Made by a program: the position numbers and the translations under genes. From Levilactobacillus parabrevis ATCC 53295 (GTDB taxonomy: Bacteria; Bacillota; Bacilli; Lactobacillales; Lactobacillaceae), in assembly GCF_001434055.1 (NCBI RefSeq), contig NZ_AZCZ01000016.1, positions 1 to 58,398 on the forward strand: 58,398 bases of DNA, written 5' to 3'. Below, in pieces: positions 50,928 to 58,038 of the stretch. The notes below the pieces were generated by a model. It was not told the origin of the DNA. It did not search any database and saw only the letters and a program-made list of their open reading frames with translations. Numbering within the stretch: the stretch's first letter is position 1; every line of letters begins with the position of its first letter.

Positions 50928-50982
50928 AAAACTGGCTCACCAGAAACTCCGCGCTAACGGGTTTTCCGGTGAGCCAGTTTTT
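50928..50982. terminator. Bidirectional terminator
   Basis: Long stem AAACTGGCTCACC / GGTGAGCCAGTTT with T-run, between convergent genes. Confidence 0.88.
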
Positions 50983-51354
50983 CTATTTTTGATTACGCCA
51001 CAATTGATAACTGCCCCAACAGAGTAGTCCAAAATCAAATAACATCAGAATTCCCCACAACCATAGATAGTCCGTGAGTAGCGGTGAATGCTGGACGTGC
51101 AGGAGATCGCCGGTCATCCCCAAGACGATGATGCCGTTGACCAGCAACCCGATACGTTTGGCCGTTCGACTCTTGGCACAAGCCGTCACAACGACCACGA
51201 CTAGAATCAAGGAAACTGCCACGACATCTGGATTGTGCCAGTTAAAGTCCAAGCCGAGACTGCTCGTCGATGAGGGAACTAGCGACATGACCAATAGAAA
51301 ATACAGACTCCCCAGTCCCGTCAATAGCGGCACGTACCCGTAAAGTTTACTCAT
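50983..51354 (-). CDS. Small membrane protein, 123 aa
   Basis: Four predicted membrane segments (near residues 7-25, 40-58, 67-83 and 95-115) with short loops. No recognised family. The start at 51354 (MSKLYGYV) is preferred over the frame start because GGAG lies close upstream, though spacing is short. Neighbouring genes do not suggest a role. Confidence 0.7.
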   Translation of the reverse strand: MSKLYGYVPLLTGLGSLYFLLVMSLVPSSTSSLGLDFNWHNPDVVAVSLILVVVVVTACAKSRTAKRIGLLVNGIIVLGMTGDLLHVQHSPLLTDYLWLWGILMLFDFGLLCWGSYQLWRNQK

Positions 51355-51439
51355 GATCTCCGCCACCCTTTCCATTTATTTACGTTTACCATAGGTGATT
51401 CAGCACGGAAAGTAAACTGAAATGCGGGGGTTACGGCGG

Positions 51440-51618
51440 TCAGCAAAAGAGCCTAAGGAAAATCTTGGGTTCGCACCCGTAGTTAGGACAGGTTCCACCG
51501 AACCGGTCGTTGTCAATAATCAGAGCAGTCTTGGTACTCCGCTGTTCCTTAAGCGCCGTGTTAAACCAAAGGCAGCTGGACCACTGCCAATCACGATGTA
51601 GTCAAATCTTTTTGTCAT
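51440..51618 (-). pseudogene. Remnant of a FAD/NAD disulfide oxidoreductase
   Basis: Starts with ribosome-site AGGTG, ATG and MTKRFDYIVIGSGPAAFG, the FAD-binding N-terminus of a pyridine nucleotide-disulfide reductase. After a frameshift near residue 17 the reading continues as NTALKEQ...ALIIDNDRFGGTCPNYGCEPKIF, which contains the redox-active GGTCPNYGC motif. It then ends in a stop at 51440. Only about 55 of some 440 residues remain. It lies just downstream of trxA, so it once formed a thioredoxin/disulfide-reductase unit. Confidence 0.85.
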
Positions 51619-51648
51619 CTTTCACCTCATATAATTATTAATTTGAAA

Positions 51649-51975
51649 TTAGTCTTCGTCCAAAACTTTCTGTAAAGCTGCGGCGAATAACGGCTTGGGC
51701 CGAGCTCCGACCAAGCGATCGACCACTCGGCCATCTTTTTTGATTAGAAATGTGGGAATCCCCTGCACATCGAAGCGACTGGCAACTTCCTGGTCGTGGT
51801 CGACGTTAAGCGAAGTAAAAGTGACTTTCGTTTTGAAATCATCACTTTCGGAAAGGCTCTTTAGGATAGGGTCCATCATCTTACATGGCGGGCACCAGTC
51901 GGCCCGAAAATCAACGACGGTAACCCCAGTATTTGTTTCCTGTTCAAAGTTTTGATCATGAATTTCTTTAATCAT
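51649..51975 (-). CDS. trxA: Thioredoxin
   Basis: A 108-residue thioredoxin fold. The active site reads WCPPC (normal thioredoxins have WCGPC), which should shift its redox potential. The cis-proline GIPTFLIK near residue 75 is present. Start follows GGAGGG. The promoter carries a CsoR/CstR-like operator, and the downstream reductase is decayed, suggesting a sulfur- or metal-stress thioredoxin rather than the housekeeping one. Confidence 0.92.
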   Translation of the reverse strand: MIKEIHDQNFEQETNTGVTVVDFRADWCPPCKMMDPILKSLSESDDFKTKVTFTSLNVDHDQEVASRFDVQGIPTFLIKKDGRVVDRLVGARPKPLFAAALQKVLDED

Positions 51976-51990
51976 CTGTAGCCCTCCTAG

Positions 51991-52006
51991 ATACCCTGAT
52001 AGGTAT
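51991..52006. promoter_or_regulatory. Second ATACC-N6-GGTAT dyad in the trxA leader
   Basis: ATACC-CTGATA-GGTAT, five-base arms with the same six-base spacing as the promoter dyad at 52125-52146. It lies just before the trxA ribosome site, where binding could block elongation. Confidence 0.45.
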
Positions 52007-52041
52007 TTAATGGTTAATTGCGAAGTTCTCGGCTAAGAGCA

Positions 52042-52083
52042 TACGACAGCACATGTCTTTCGCATAGTATCATGGCTGTCGTA
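52042..52083. repeat. Inverted repeat TACGACAGC / GCTGTCGTA upstream of trxA
   Basis: Perfect nine-base arms with a 24-base loop, in the trxA leader. May be an operator or an RNA stem. Confidence 0.5.
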
Positions 52084-52124
52084 AATTTAGATTGATTATT
52101 TCTTCGCAACCAACAACGTTAACC

Positions 52125-52153
52125 AATATACCCCCATAGGTATATTAACGCAA
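52125..52153 (-). promoter_or_regulatory. trxA promoter with CsoR/CstR-like operator
   Basis: Minus strand: TTGCGT, exactly 17 bases, TATATT. The palindrome AATATACC-CCCATA-GGTATATT (52125-52146), with perfect eight-base arms, covers the spacer and -10. ATACC-N6-GGTAT with a C-rich centre resembles CsoR/CstR/FrmR-type operators. No such repressor is encoded in the window. Confidence 0.6.
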
Positions 52154-52174
52154 GCTTTTTTATTTGAAAGTGAA

Positions 52175-52207
52175 CAAAAAGCGCACAACATCTATCATGT
52201 TGAACGC
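52175..52207 (-). terminator. Terminator after tannase
   Basis: Stem GCG..CAACAT / ATGTTG..CGC followed by T5 on the minus strand. Confidence 0.65.
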
Positions 52208-52219
52208 CGATAAAACCTA

Positions 52220-53629
52220 TTATGTTGCCGTTTGGCATAGATTATCGATCCAATCAAAAAGTTCTGATAAATCATAGTCGCCGCTATGAGGCCGTCCCCA
52301 CGGCAAGGCAAAATCCACATCAAGGCCGTGATTCTGTAAATTAGTTGCTAGAATCACTGGAATTGCGAATGCCGTATCTCGGTCGGCAGCGCCGTGACGA
52401 ATCCGCCAGTGTTGAGCAATCTGACTCTGATGCGCCATGAGATAGGTCAGTGGATTGATCGCTGCCACAAGGCTGGTATCGGCCAATTGCGCGGGAACCG
52501 CACTGTGTTCCTGTGCAAAGGTCGTGAAATGCCGCGCCGCTATCAGTCGGCTACCGAACAGACTCGCCTCCGGACTGCTCAAGTCGAGTGCATCAAAGGC
52601 CGATACCCGTTTCATTCTAGTAATTCCTCGAAGATAGGCCGACCAGTCCAGACTCGCCACCCGACCGTTATTGACTTTAACGCCCGGAAAGGCCGTCACA
52701 TCGTTCCCCGTTGAGAGCGCTCGCTGGGCGGAAACGGTCAAATAATCATCGATAAACCGGCGAAAGCTACCAGACCCATCGGCCTGAAGCTGCAAGGGAT
52801 TACCAGCATGGTCCTTCAACTCAAGATGATTGAGATAGGGAACGAACGCTGATTTCAGCTCACTGGAAAGTCGTTGCTCGCTTACTGTCAACTCACCAGA
52901 GCTTGATGTCCGCTTCACTTGATTATTCACGACGGTGCAGTGCTGCTGATGCCACTCAGTCAGGCCATTGAACTGCCACTCATAAGCGGCATCCGCGTGC
53001 TCCAAGTTATGAATTGGACAGTAAGCTGAAACGGCAAAGATGTCGTCGGTCGCCGGTGCTGCTCCCAAATCCTGCAGGGCCGTTTCAAAGAAGTCCGCAT
53101 TCCCGCTGGCGCCAGCAAGGGCTGCAATCGCTCCACCGGCGCTAGCTCCATTGGTAACAATCCGAGCTGGATTACCAGGGAGCCAACCGGCGTTGAATTT
53201 GACGTAACGGATGGCAGCCTTCATATCGATGATAAATGCGGGGGCTTTGCCGCTATATTCCCCCTGAGCTGTCTTGGAGGTCCGACCACGTAGACCAGCG
53301 GAAACCACGACGTAGCCACGCATCAACGCTTGTAAAATCGTCGCCCCTCGACTAAAGGATTCCTGGTTACCAGGAAAATCACGTGGCCCAGGCAGATAGT
53401 CCCCAACCGTGTTGGGCATGAAGATGGGCGCCGTGACTCGCGTATAGCCGTTGACCTGGCCGTTGTTAAAGTATGGTTCGGGCACAAAGACATTGAGCTG
53501 CTGAATAGCATCAACCGGCATGGTCACGTAGTCTAGGCCAAGAAAGGCACGGTACCGCAAAACTTGCCCGTCAATCGTCACCTGCGCCGACTGATAACGC
53601 GTTTCATCAAATCTTAGTGGGGTCGTCAT
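52220..53629 (-). CDS. tanB: Tannase (tannin acyl hydrolase)
   Basis: A 469-residue esterase that hydrolyses galloyl esters and gallotannins to gallate. The length and the nucleophile Ser163 in GASAGG equal those of the L. plantarum tannase I recall; the acid lies in HGAADRD and the histidine in WGRPHSGDYD near the C-terminus. No signal peptide is visible, as in that intracellular enzyme. ATG at 53629 is chosen over the first ATG because GGAGG then has seven-base spacing. About 5 kb from the lpd genes that use its product. Confidence 0.93.
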   Translation of the reverse strand: MTTPLRFDETRYQSAQVTIDGQVLRYRAFLGLDYVTMPVDAIQQLNVFVPEPYFNNGQVNGYTRVTAPIFMPNTVGDYLPGPRDFPGNQESFSRGATILQALMRGYVVVSAGLRGRTSKTAQGEYSGKAPAFIIDMKAAIRYVKFNAGWLPGNPARIVTNGASAGGAIAALAGASGNADFFETALQDLGAAPATDDIFAVSAYCPIHNLEHADAAYEWQFNGLTEWHQQHCTVVNNQVKRTSSSGELTVSEQRLSSELKSAFVPYLNHLELKDHAGNPLQLQADGSGSFRRFIDDYLTVSAQRALSTGNDVTAFPGVKVNNGRVASLDWSAYLRGITRMKRVSAFDALDLSSPEASLFGSRLIAARHFTTFAQEHSAVPAQLADTSLVAAINPLTYLMAHQSQIAQHWRIRHGAADRDTAFAIPVILATNLQNHGLDVDFALPWGRPHSGDYDLSELFDWIDNLCQTAT

Positions 53630-53667
53630 CGCCATTCCTCCATTCTGTGTTGGCGCTCGTTTCCCCT

Positions 53668-53696
53668 AGCTTAGTGGAAAGTTGGTGAGGGTGCAA
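53668..53696 (-). promoter_or_regulatory. Candidate tannase promoter
   Basis: Minus strand: TTGCAC, 17-base spacer, TAAGCT. Just upstream CTTGCAAC-AAAGCAA (53707-53721) shares CTTGCAAC with the lpdC/lysR region and may be a common LysR site. Confidence 0.5.
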
Positions 53697-53744
53697 TGAA
53701 TGCGGGTTGCTTTGTTGCAAGATTGAACTGAATTCTATAGCAAT

Positions 53745-53803
53745 CATTGGATAACAAAACAGCCGCACTACGACGATACGTAGACGACTGTCACCATCCA
53801 ATG
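53745..53803. repeat. Large imperfect hairpin between tannase and pucR
   Basis: Outer arms CATTGGAT / ATCCAATG, middle ACAG.CG / CG.CTGT and inner CTACG / CGTAG around ACGATA. No T-run on the minus strand. It may end the pucR transcript weakly or insulate the tannase promoter. Confidence 0.55.
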
Positions 53804-53828
53804 AAACAATATAAGCCTTGTACTCGGC

Positions 53829-55469
53829 CTACACTACGGGCACATCTTCCGACTTAGATAATTCCAAAGCGAGTCGTAAATTCAAACTAGTTTGCGGGTT
53901 CTTCACAGATTGTCCCAAAATCTTTTCACACTGCTTAATCCGATATTTAATCGTGTTCCGGTGAAGATATAATGTATTGGCAGTCTTAGTAATCTCACAA
54001 TTAAAGTCTAAGTAAAACTGCAAAGTCTTTCTTAAATCAATAATTGCTGGATCTTCCGGATAAGCCAAATCCTTCAATACCTTTTCACAATAGTAGTGAA
54101 TATCTTCGTTGTTCGTCTCATCAAATAATCCGATTAATCCCTTAGGATGATAGTAATTCATCGTGTCGGGCTTCTCCCGCTGCTTAACTTCCTCCAAAGC
54201 TGATTTGGCTTCAATGTAGGAGTTTGAAATATCTTCAATCTTGTCATATGGATTACCAAAGGAAAAGCTCAGATTTATCTTCAAAGCATCTTTAAGTTCC
54301 TTCACCAAATTCTTCACTGTTCGTTCGAAGCCAACTTCTTTCGATTGAAAAAGTAAGGCAATATCGTTGCTATTCTTGACCTTAAACGCCACCACATCGC
54401 GAATCTTCAAAGGAAGTTGTTCCTGCAACCAACTATTAGCGACTTCAGATTCCTCTTTGCGATAGAATATTTGATTACGGATACTGTCATTTGGCACACA
54501 GTGTACCAAGGCCATCCGATAATAATCACTTGGAATCAGGCCATAATTATCACCCAAGTCAATCCAATCACGATTATCTTCCTGAGTGGTTTTAGCTTTA
54601 ATCAATTGTGACAAAAAGTCACTCTTCATCAAGTCAAAGAACTCTTGAACTTTACGGTTCTTATACAAAATAAACGTCAACACCAGCACTGCCTGCTCAA
54701 TCGCAAACTCAGAAATCGGATATGGAATCTGTTCCGGCTTTAATATCAACATATAATACGGGAAGTAGTTAGCCACCTTAACAGGATAGCCCAATATTTG
54801 GACCTTTTCCCCACGAATGTCGTTAATCATCAACGTACTTTTACCTTCGTTGATTTGTTGATAATCATGTGAACTAAGCTGTTCCGCGTAGAAAGAAGCC
54901 GGATGATCAGATTCCGAGAAAAATTGAGAATTGCCAATGACCTTGTGCCACGGATTCAATAAAATAACTGGTGCATTAATAATTTTTCCAAGTTCCGCAA
55001 TAAAGCGGCCGTTGCTGACATCATGCATCAATAAGTTAGAAAAACTCTTCTGAATGTCTAGCGCATATGTAAGTTGTTCCGTTTTCGTGTCCCATAAGTA
55101 GCTTTGCATTTGGTAGAGTAAACTACCTAACGGCTGACCACTAGGAATTTTTATAATTGGTAAATCAATCTCAGTCGCATATTTCACCACTGACGGATCA
55201 ATCTTATCAATAAACCGGCCAACCTTAATTCCTAAAGCCGTGACATTTCGCTGTTTAAGCGATGCCAGAAACGGTTTCAACTTCTCCTGTCCATTCCGAA
55301 AAACCATTGCCGTTGTCAAGATAATGACATGTTCCGGAATAAAATTTGCAACATCGGGGGTTTCGGTAATTTCGACACTTTCGACCGGTCGTTCCATGTC
55401 TTTGTGAATCGATAAAACTTCCAAATCTGAGAATCGCGGTAAGTTCAGTAACTCTTTGAGTGTGCTCAC
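53829..55469 (-). CDS. PucR-family transcriptional regulator
   Basis: A 546-residue regulator. The N-terminal PucR sensor domain (LKELLNLPRFSDLEVLSIHKD) spans about 1-120, a GAF-like or linker region follows and the C-terminal helix-turn-helix TANTLYLHRNTIKYRIKQCEKIL lies near 505-530. GTG start after AAGGAGG. It diverges from the MFS gene and probably controls it. It is visibly more AT-rich than its neighbours, which may reflect a different origin. Confidence 0.9.
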   Translation of the reverse strand: MSTLKELLNLPRFSDLEVLSIHKDMERPVESVEITETPDVANFIPEHVIILTTAMVFRNGQEKLKPFLASLKQRNVTALGIKVGRFIDKIDPSVVKYATEIDLPIIKIPSGQPLGSLLYQMQSYLWDTKTEQLTYALDIQKSFSNLLMHDVSNGRFIAELGKIINAPVILLNPWHKVIGNSQFFSESDHPASFYAEQLSSHDYQQINEGKSTLMINDIRGEKVQILGYPVKVANYFPYYMLILKPEQIPYPISEFAIEQAVLVLTFILYKNRKVQEFFDLMKSDFLSQLIKAKTTQEDNRDWIDLGDNYGLIPSDYYRMALVHCVPNDSIRNQIFYRKEESEVANSWLQEQLPLKIRDVVAFKVKNSNDIALLFQSKEVGFERTVKNLVKELKDALKINLSFSFGNPYDKIEDISNSYIEAKSALEEVKQREKPDTMNYYHPKGLIGLFDETNNEDIHYYCEKVLKDLAYPEDPAIIDLRKTLQFYLDFNCEITKTANTLYLHRNTIKYRIKQCEKILGQSVKNPQTSLNLRLALELSKSEDVPVV

Positions 55470-55495
55470 TTTAGTTAGCCTCCTTAAGTAAAAAA

Positions 55496-55509
55496 AGTTA
55501 GCGCTTTCA
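55496..55509 (-). promoter_or_regulatory. cre-like CcpA site upstream of pucR
   Basis: Minus strand TGAAAGCGCTAACT matches the cre consensus TGWAANCGNTNWCA at 13 of 14 positions. Confidence 0.6.
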
Positions 55510-55609
55510 TCTCCCTAATTAAAACATATTTAGCTAAAATAGACAAATACCATTAATTTATGGTGCAGAGTATGCAATGAATTTCTTGTGAATCTCCTTA
55601 TAATTGTCC

Positions 55610-55625
55610 TTGTAAGCGTTTACAT
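55610..55625 (+). promoter_or_regulatory. cre (CcpA-binding) site before the MFS transporter
   Basis: TGTAAGCGTTTACA is a perfect 14-base palindrome and a perfect cre match. It lies just downstream of TATAAT (55599-55604), a position where CcpA represses. Good sugars should shut off the transporter. Confidence 0.8.
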
Positions 55626-55650
55626 ATATGGTGAAATTGGAGGACTTATC

Positions 55651-56916
55651 ATGGACAAAGTTACAGAAAAATCAGGTATGGCCTATTGGAAGAAGATCGT
55701 CATCTTACTCTGTGCCGGCTGGATTACCATTTGGATCTACCGTTCTGCCCTTGCGCCGGTCTACCCCCAAATCCGCTCATCACTTGGCGGCGGGGTCTCT
55801 GACACCGCGTTAGGTTCCATCTCAAGTTTCTATTTCTTAGGTTACGTTATTATGCAGATTCCCGCGGGATTCCTGGTCGATAAGATTGGGAAAAAGCGCG
55901 TGTTGATTCCCGGATTTATACTATTTGCCATCGCCGCCCTCATCGTGGCCATGGCCAGCTCCATTCAGATGATCTACGTGGGTTCCGTCTTAGCCGGGTT
56001 AGGCTGTGGGTCTTTCTACGGGTCCGCTTACTCCCTGACTTCACAAAACATCCCCGCCGACAAGAAGAGCTTCTCCACGGCCATCGTGAACAGTGGTTCC
56101 GCCGTTGGTTCCGGGCTCGGTATGATTCTATCGAGTTTCTTAGTCGCCCAACAAGGCATGCCTTGGCAAACGATGATGTACATCACGATTGTCATGATTA
56201 TCTGCATGGTCATTGCATTCCAAGCTATTATTAAGAGCAACAAAGATGATATTGTGAACATCCAAGCTGCCGAAGAAGCTGCTAAAGCCGCTGCCGCTGC
56301 GGAGCCTAAAGTTAAGGAAAAGGTGTCACTCAGCACCCTCTTCCAGCCCAAGATGCTCTTCGCCTACATTTTATATTTCGCAACCTGCTACGCCTACTAC
56401 ATGATTGTGACGTGGTTACCTAATTTCCTGGCAACTGAACGGGGCTTCCACGGTGCTGCCATTGGTTTCTCCTCATCACTGGTTGCCTTCGCCTCGATTC
56501 CTGGTGCCCTATTCTTCAGTAAATTAGCTGATAAATACCTAAATAAAAAGATTCAATTCATTGTCGTTTTGGAACTCCTCTCCGCCGCAATGCTCCTGCT
56601 GACGGTGCAAGCCAAGACTTCCGCCTTCCTACTGACTGCTCTGATTCTTTACGGATTCCTGGGCAAGCTAGCCGTTGAACCAATCATCATCTCCTGGCTG
56701 GGTGAAAACGCCCCAGCAGTCGGTGTTGGGACAACCTTAGGGGTCTTCAACTTCTTCGGGATGATGTCCTCAATCATTGCCCCCGCCTTGACTGGGAGTA
56801 TCTCTGATGCCACCGGTTCCAAAGTCTTGGGCTTCTACATCGCCATTATCCTGTTGGCCGTCGGAACCATCCTGTTCTTACTGGCCAACTTGCACAAGAA
56901 GCAAGCCAATGCCTAA
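55651..56916 (+). CDS. MFS transporter, candidate gallate/aromatic acid permease
   Basis: A 421-residue 12-segment major facilitator protein of the anion:cation symporter type. GFLVDKIGKKRVLIPG is the loop 2-3 motif; a charged central loop (AAEEAAKAAAAAEPKVKEK) separates the halves. ATG at 55651 follows GGAGG; the longer frame runs through the cre site. Divergence from pucR, cre control and closeness to tannase suggest uptake of gallate or a related plant acid (as proposed for GacP of L. plantarum); substrate not shown by sequence. Confidence 0.88.
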   Translation: MDKVTEKSGMAYWKKIVILLCAGWITIWIYRSALAPVYPQIRSSLGGGVSDTALGSISSFYFLGYVIMQIPAGFLVDKIGKKRVLIPGFILFAIAALIVAMASSIQMIYVGSVLAGLGCGSFYGSAYSLTSQNIPADKKSFSTAIVNSGSAVGSGLGMILSSFLVAQQGMPWQTMMYITIVMIICMVIAFQAIIKSNKDDIVNIQAAEEAAKAAAAAEPKVKEKVSLSTLFQPKMLFAYILYFATCYAYYMIVTWLPNFLATERGFHGAAIGFSSSLVAFASIPGALFFSKLADKYLNKKIQFIVVLELLSAAMLLLTVQAKTSAFLLTALILYGFLGKLAVEPIIISWLGENAPAVGVGTTLGVFNFFGMMSSIIAPALTGSISDATGSKVLGFYIAIILLAVGTILFLLANLHKKQANA

Positions 56917-56983
56917 GTCTCGCGTTCAGCGAGTTCTCCATTATTTTGACATCGTTTCTTCCCTGTAATCCACATAGCCCCAT

Positions 56984-57059
56984 GCAAACACCCATAAGCA
57001 TGCCACCCACTGCCAGATGTTTCAACCAATCGTGGATGGCTATGCCTATGGGTGTTTGC
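56984..57059 (+). other. Long hairpin in the crcB leader
   Basis: Arms GCAAACACCCATA / TATGGGTGTTTGC (13 pairs) continued by GCAT / ATGC, GCCA / TGGC and CCAC / GTGG with single mismatches, about 25 pairs and a 21-base loop. It ends 30 bases before crcB. No T-run. It does not show the fluoride riboswitch consensus. Confidence 0.7.
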
Positions 57060-57088
57060 GAGTTCATCACAAATTGGAGGTCCTCAGT

Positions 57089-57463
57089 ATGCTTAAAAAG
57101 CTCAGCGCAATCTTTGCATTTGCCTTCTGTGGCAGTCTCTTACGGCTTGGTCTCACCTCGATGACCAATCACCATTTGACAACGATTCTCCTGATCAACG
57201 TGGTGGGATCCTTTCTCCTCGCCTTCATTTCCAAAACGCTTCCCACCCTAATCCCCCTCTCAGAAGCCGTGATGGCCGGTCTAACTGTCGGCCTCGTTGG
57301 GAGCTTCACGACCTTTTCAACCTTCTCCATGGACGTCGTAGCCCTCTTACAGCAAGGGGCACTGGGACTAGCACTTATCTACTGGCTAGCCAGCCTACTG
57401 CTGGGGTGTGGGGCCGCTGTTCTTGGTTTCCACATCAGCGCTCGCGTCACCGAAAGGGCGTGA
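57089..57463 (+). CDS. crcB: Fluoride channel subunit CrcB/Fluc (1)
   Basis: A 124-residue membrane protein with four hydrophobic segments and the Fluc signature VGSFTTFSTFSMD near residue 72. Fluc channels expel fluoride as dual-topology dimers; tandem pairs form heterodimers with opposite orientation. ATG at 57089 chosen for GGAGG; the frame before it lies in the hairpin leader. Stop is six bases before the second gene. Confidence 0.93.
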   Translation: MLKKLSAIFAFAFCGSLLRLGLTSMTNHHLTTILLINVVGSFLLAFISKTLPTLIPLSEAVMAGLTVGLVGSFTTFSTFSMDVVALLQQGALGLALIYWLASLLLGCGAAVLGFHISARVTERA

Positions 57464-57469
57464 TGGCTA

Positions 57470-57823
57470 ATGTTGGCAATCCTCTACATCTGCTTAGCTG
57501 GCAGCTGCGGCGCCCTGACACGCTTCACAGTAGGCTACGTGACCGACCTGGTCATTCGACCGACGCAGTTCCCAGTGGCCACCGTCACCATTAACATTCT
57601 GGGTTCTGGCCTACTAGGAATCGCAACCGGACTACTCGCGCCAACCGCCCTACTCTTTCAGGTCGCCAGTGGCTTCCTAGGTGGCTTCTCCACCTTCTCT
57701 ACGTTCACTAACGACTTCATCAAGCTGATTGACCACAAACCCATCACGGCGATGAGCTACTTAGCACTATCCGCAACCTTGGGGGTCGTCAGTGCCTTTG
57801 TCGGTTACACGCTAGTAGCTTAA
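57470..57823 (+). CDS. crcB: Fluoride channel subunit CrcB/Fluc (2)
   Basis: A 117-residue partner with four hydrophobic segments and the signature GGFSTFSTFTNDF near residue 73 (Phe-box and pore residues present). Co-transcribed with the first subunit, six-base gap. Together they should form a heterodimeric fluoride exporter. Confidence 0.93.
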   Translation: MLAILYICLAGSCGALTRFTVGYVTDLVIRPTQFPVATVTINILGSGLLGIATGLLAPTALLFQVASGFLGGFSTFSTFTNDFIKLIDHKPITAMSYLALSATLGVVSAFVGYTLVA

Positions 57824-57829
57824 CAATCA

Positions 57830-57947
57830 ACCTTGGCAGCATTCTCCGCAAGTCTACGTGCGGCTTACCAGTCGCGAAAAAGGCGCAGTGTTCTACCTGC
57901 TCCTTTCAGGGCTAGTCATTCAACTGACAAAATCAGTAATGAAAGCG
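57830..57947. other. Gene-free region after crcB
   Basis: No gene. CCGCAAGTCTACGTGCGG (57847-57864) is a hairpin repeated in altered form at 57985 (CCGCAAGTCTAGTGTGG). Confidence 0.4.
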
Positions 57948-57976
57948 TTGTTCTAGATTCGTGAACGGCGTATACT
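57948..57976 (+). promoter_or_regulatory. Promoter of a small transcript
   Basis: TTGTTC, exactly 17 bases, TATACT. A partial cre (TGAAAGCGTTGTTC) overlaps the -35. Confidence 0.55.
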
Positions 57977-57982
57977 ATGGGT

Positions 57983-58038
57983 AACCGCAAGTCTAGTGTG
58001 GTGTCGTGTGAGGGAGCAGTGGCGACTGCTCCCTTTTT
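57983..58038 (+). ncRNA. Candidate small RNA, about 56 nt
   Basis: Between a good promoter and a strong terminator (GGGAGCAGT / ACTGCTCCC followed by T5 at 58012-58038) with no usable open frame. The 5' half folds as CCGCA...TGTGG. It could instead be an attenuated leader of a gene beyond the window, although none is visible in the next 360 bases. Confidence 0.45.

Noticed and set aside
56917-57088. Fluoride riboswitch before crcB
   Set aside because: The conserved GATGG..TTCGCC and CTGATGA elements are absent; only the long hairpin is present.
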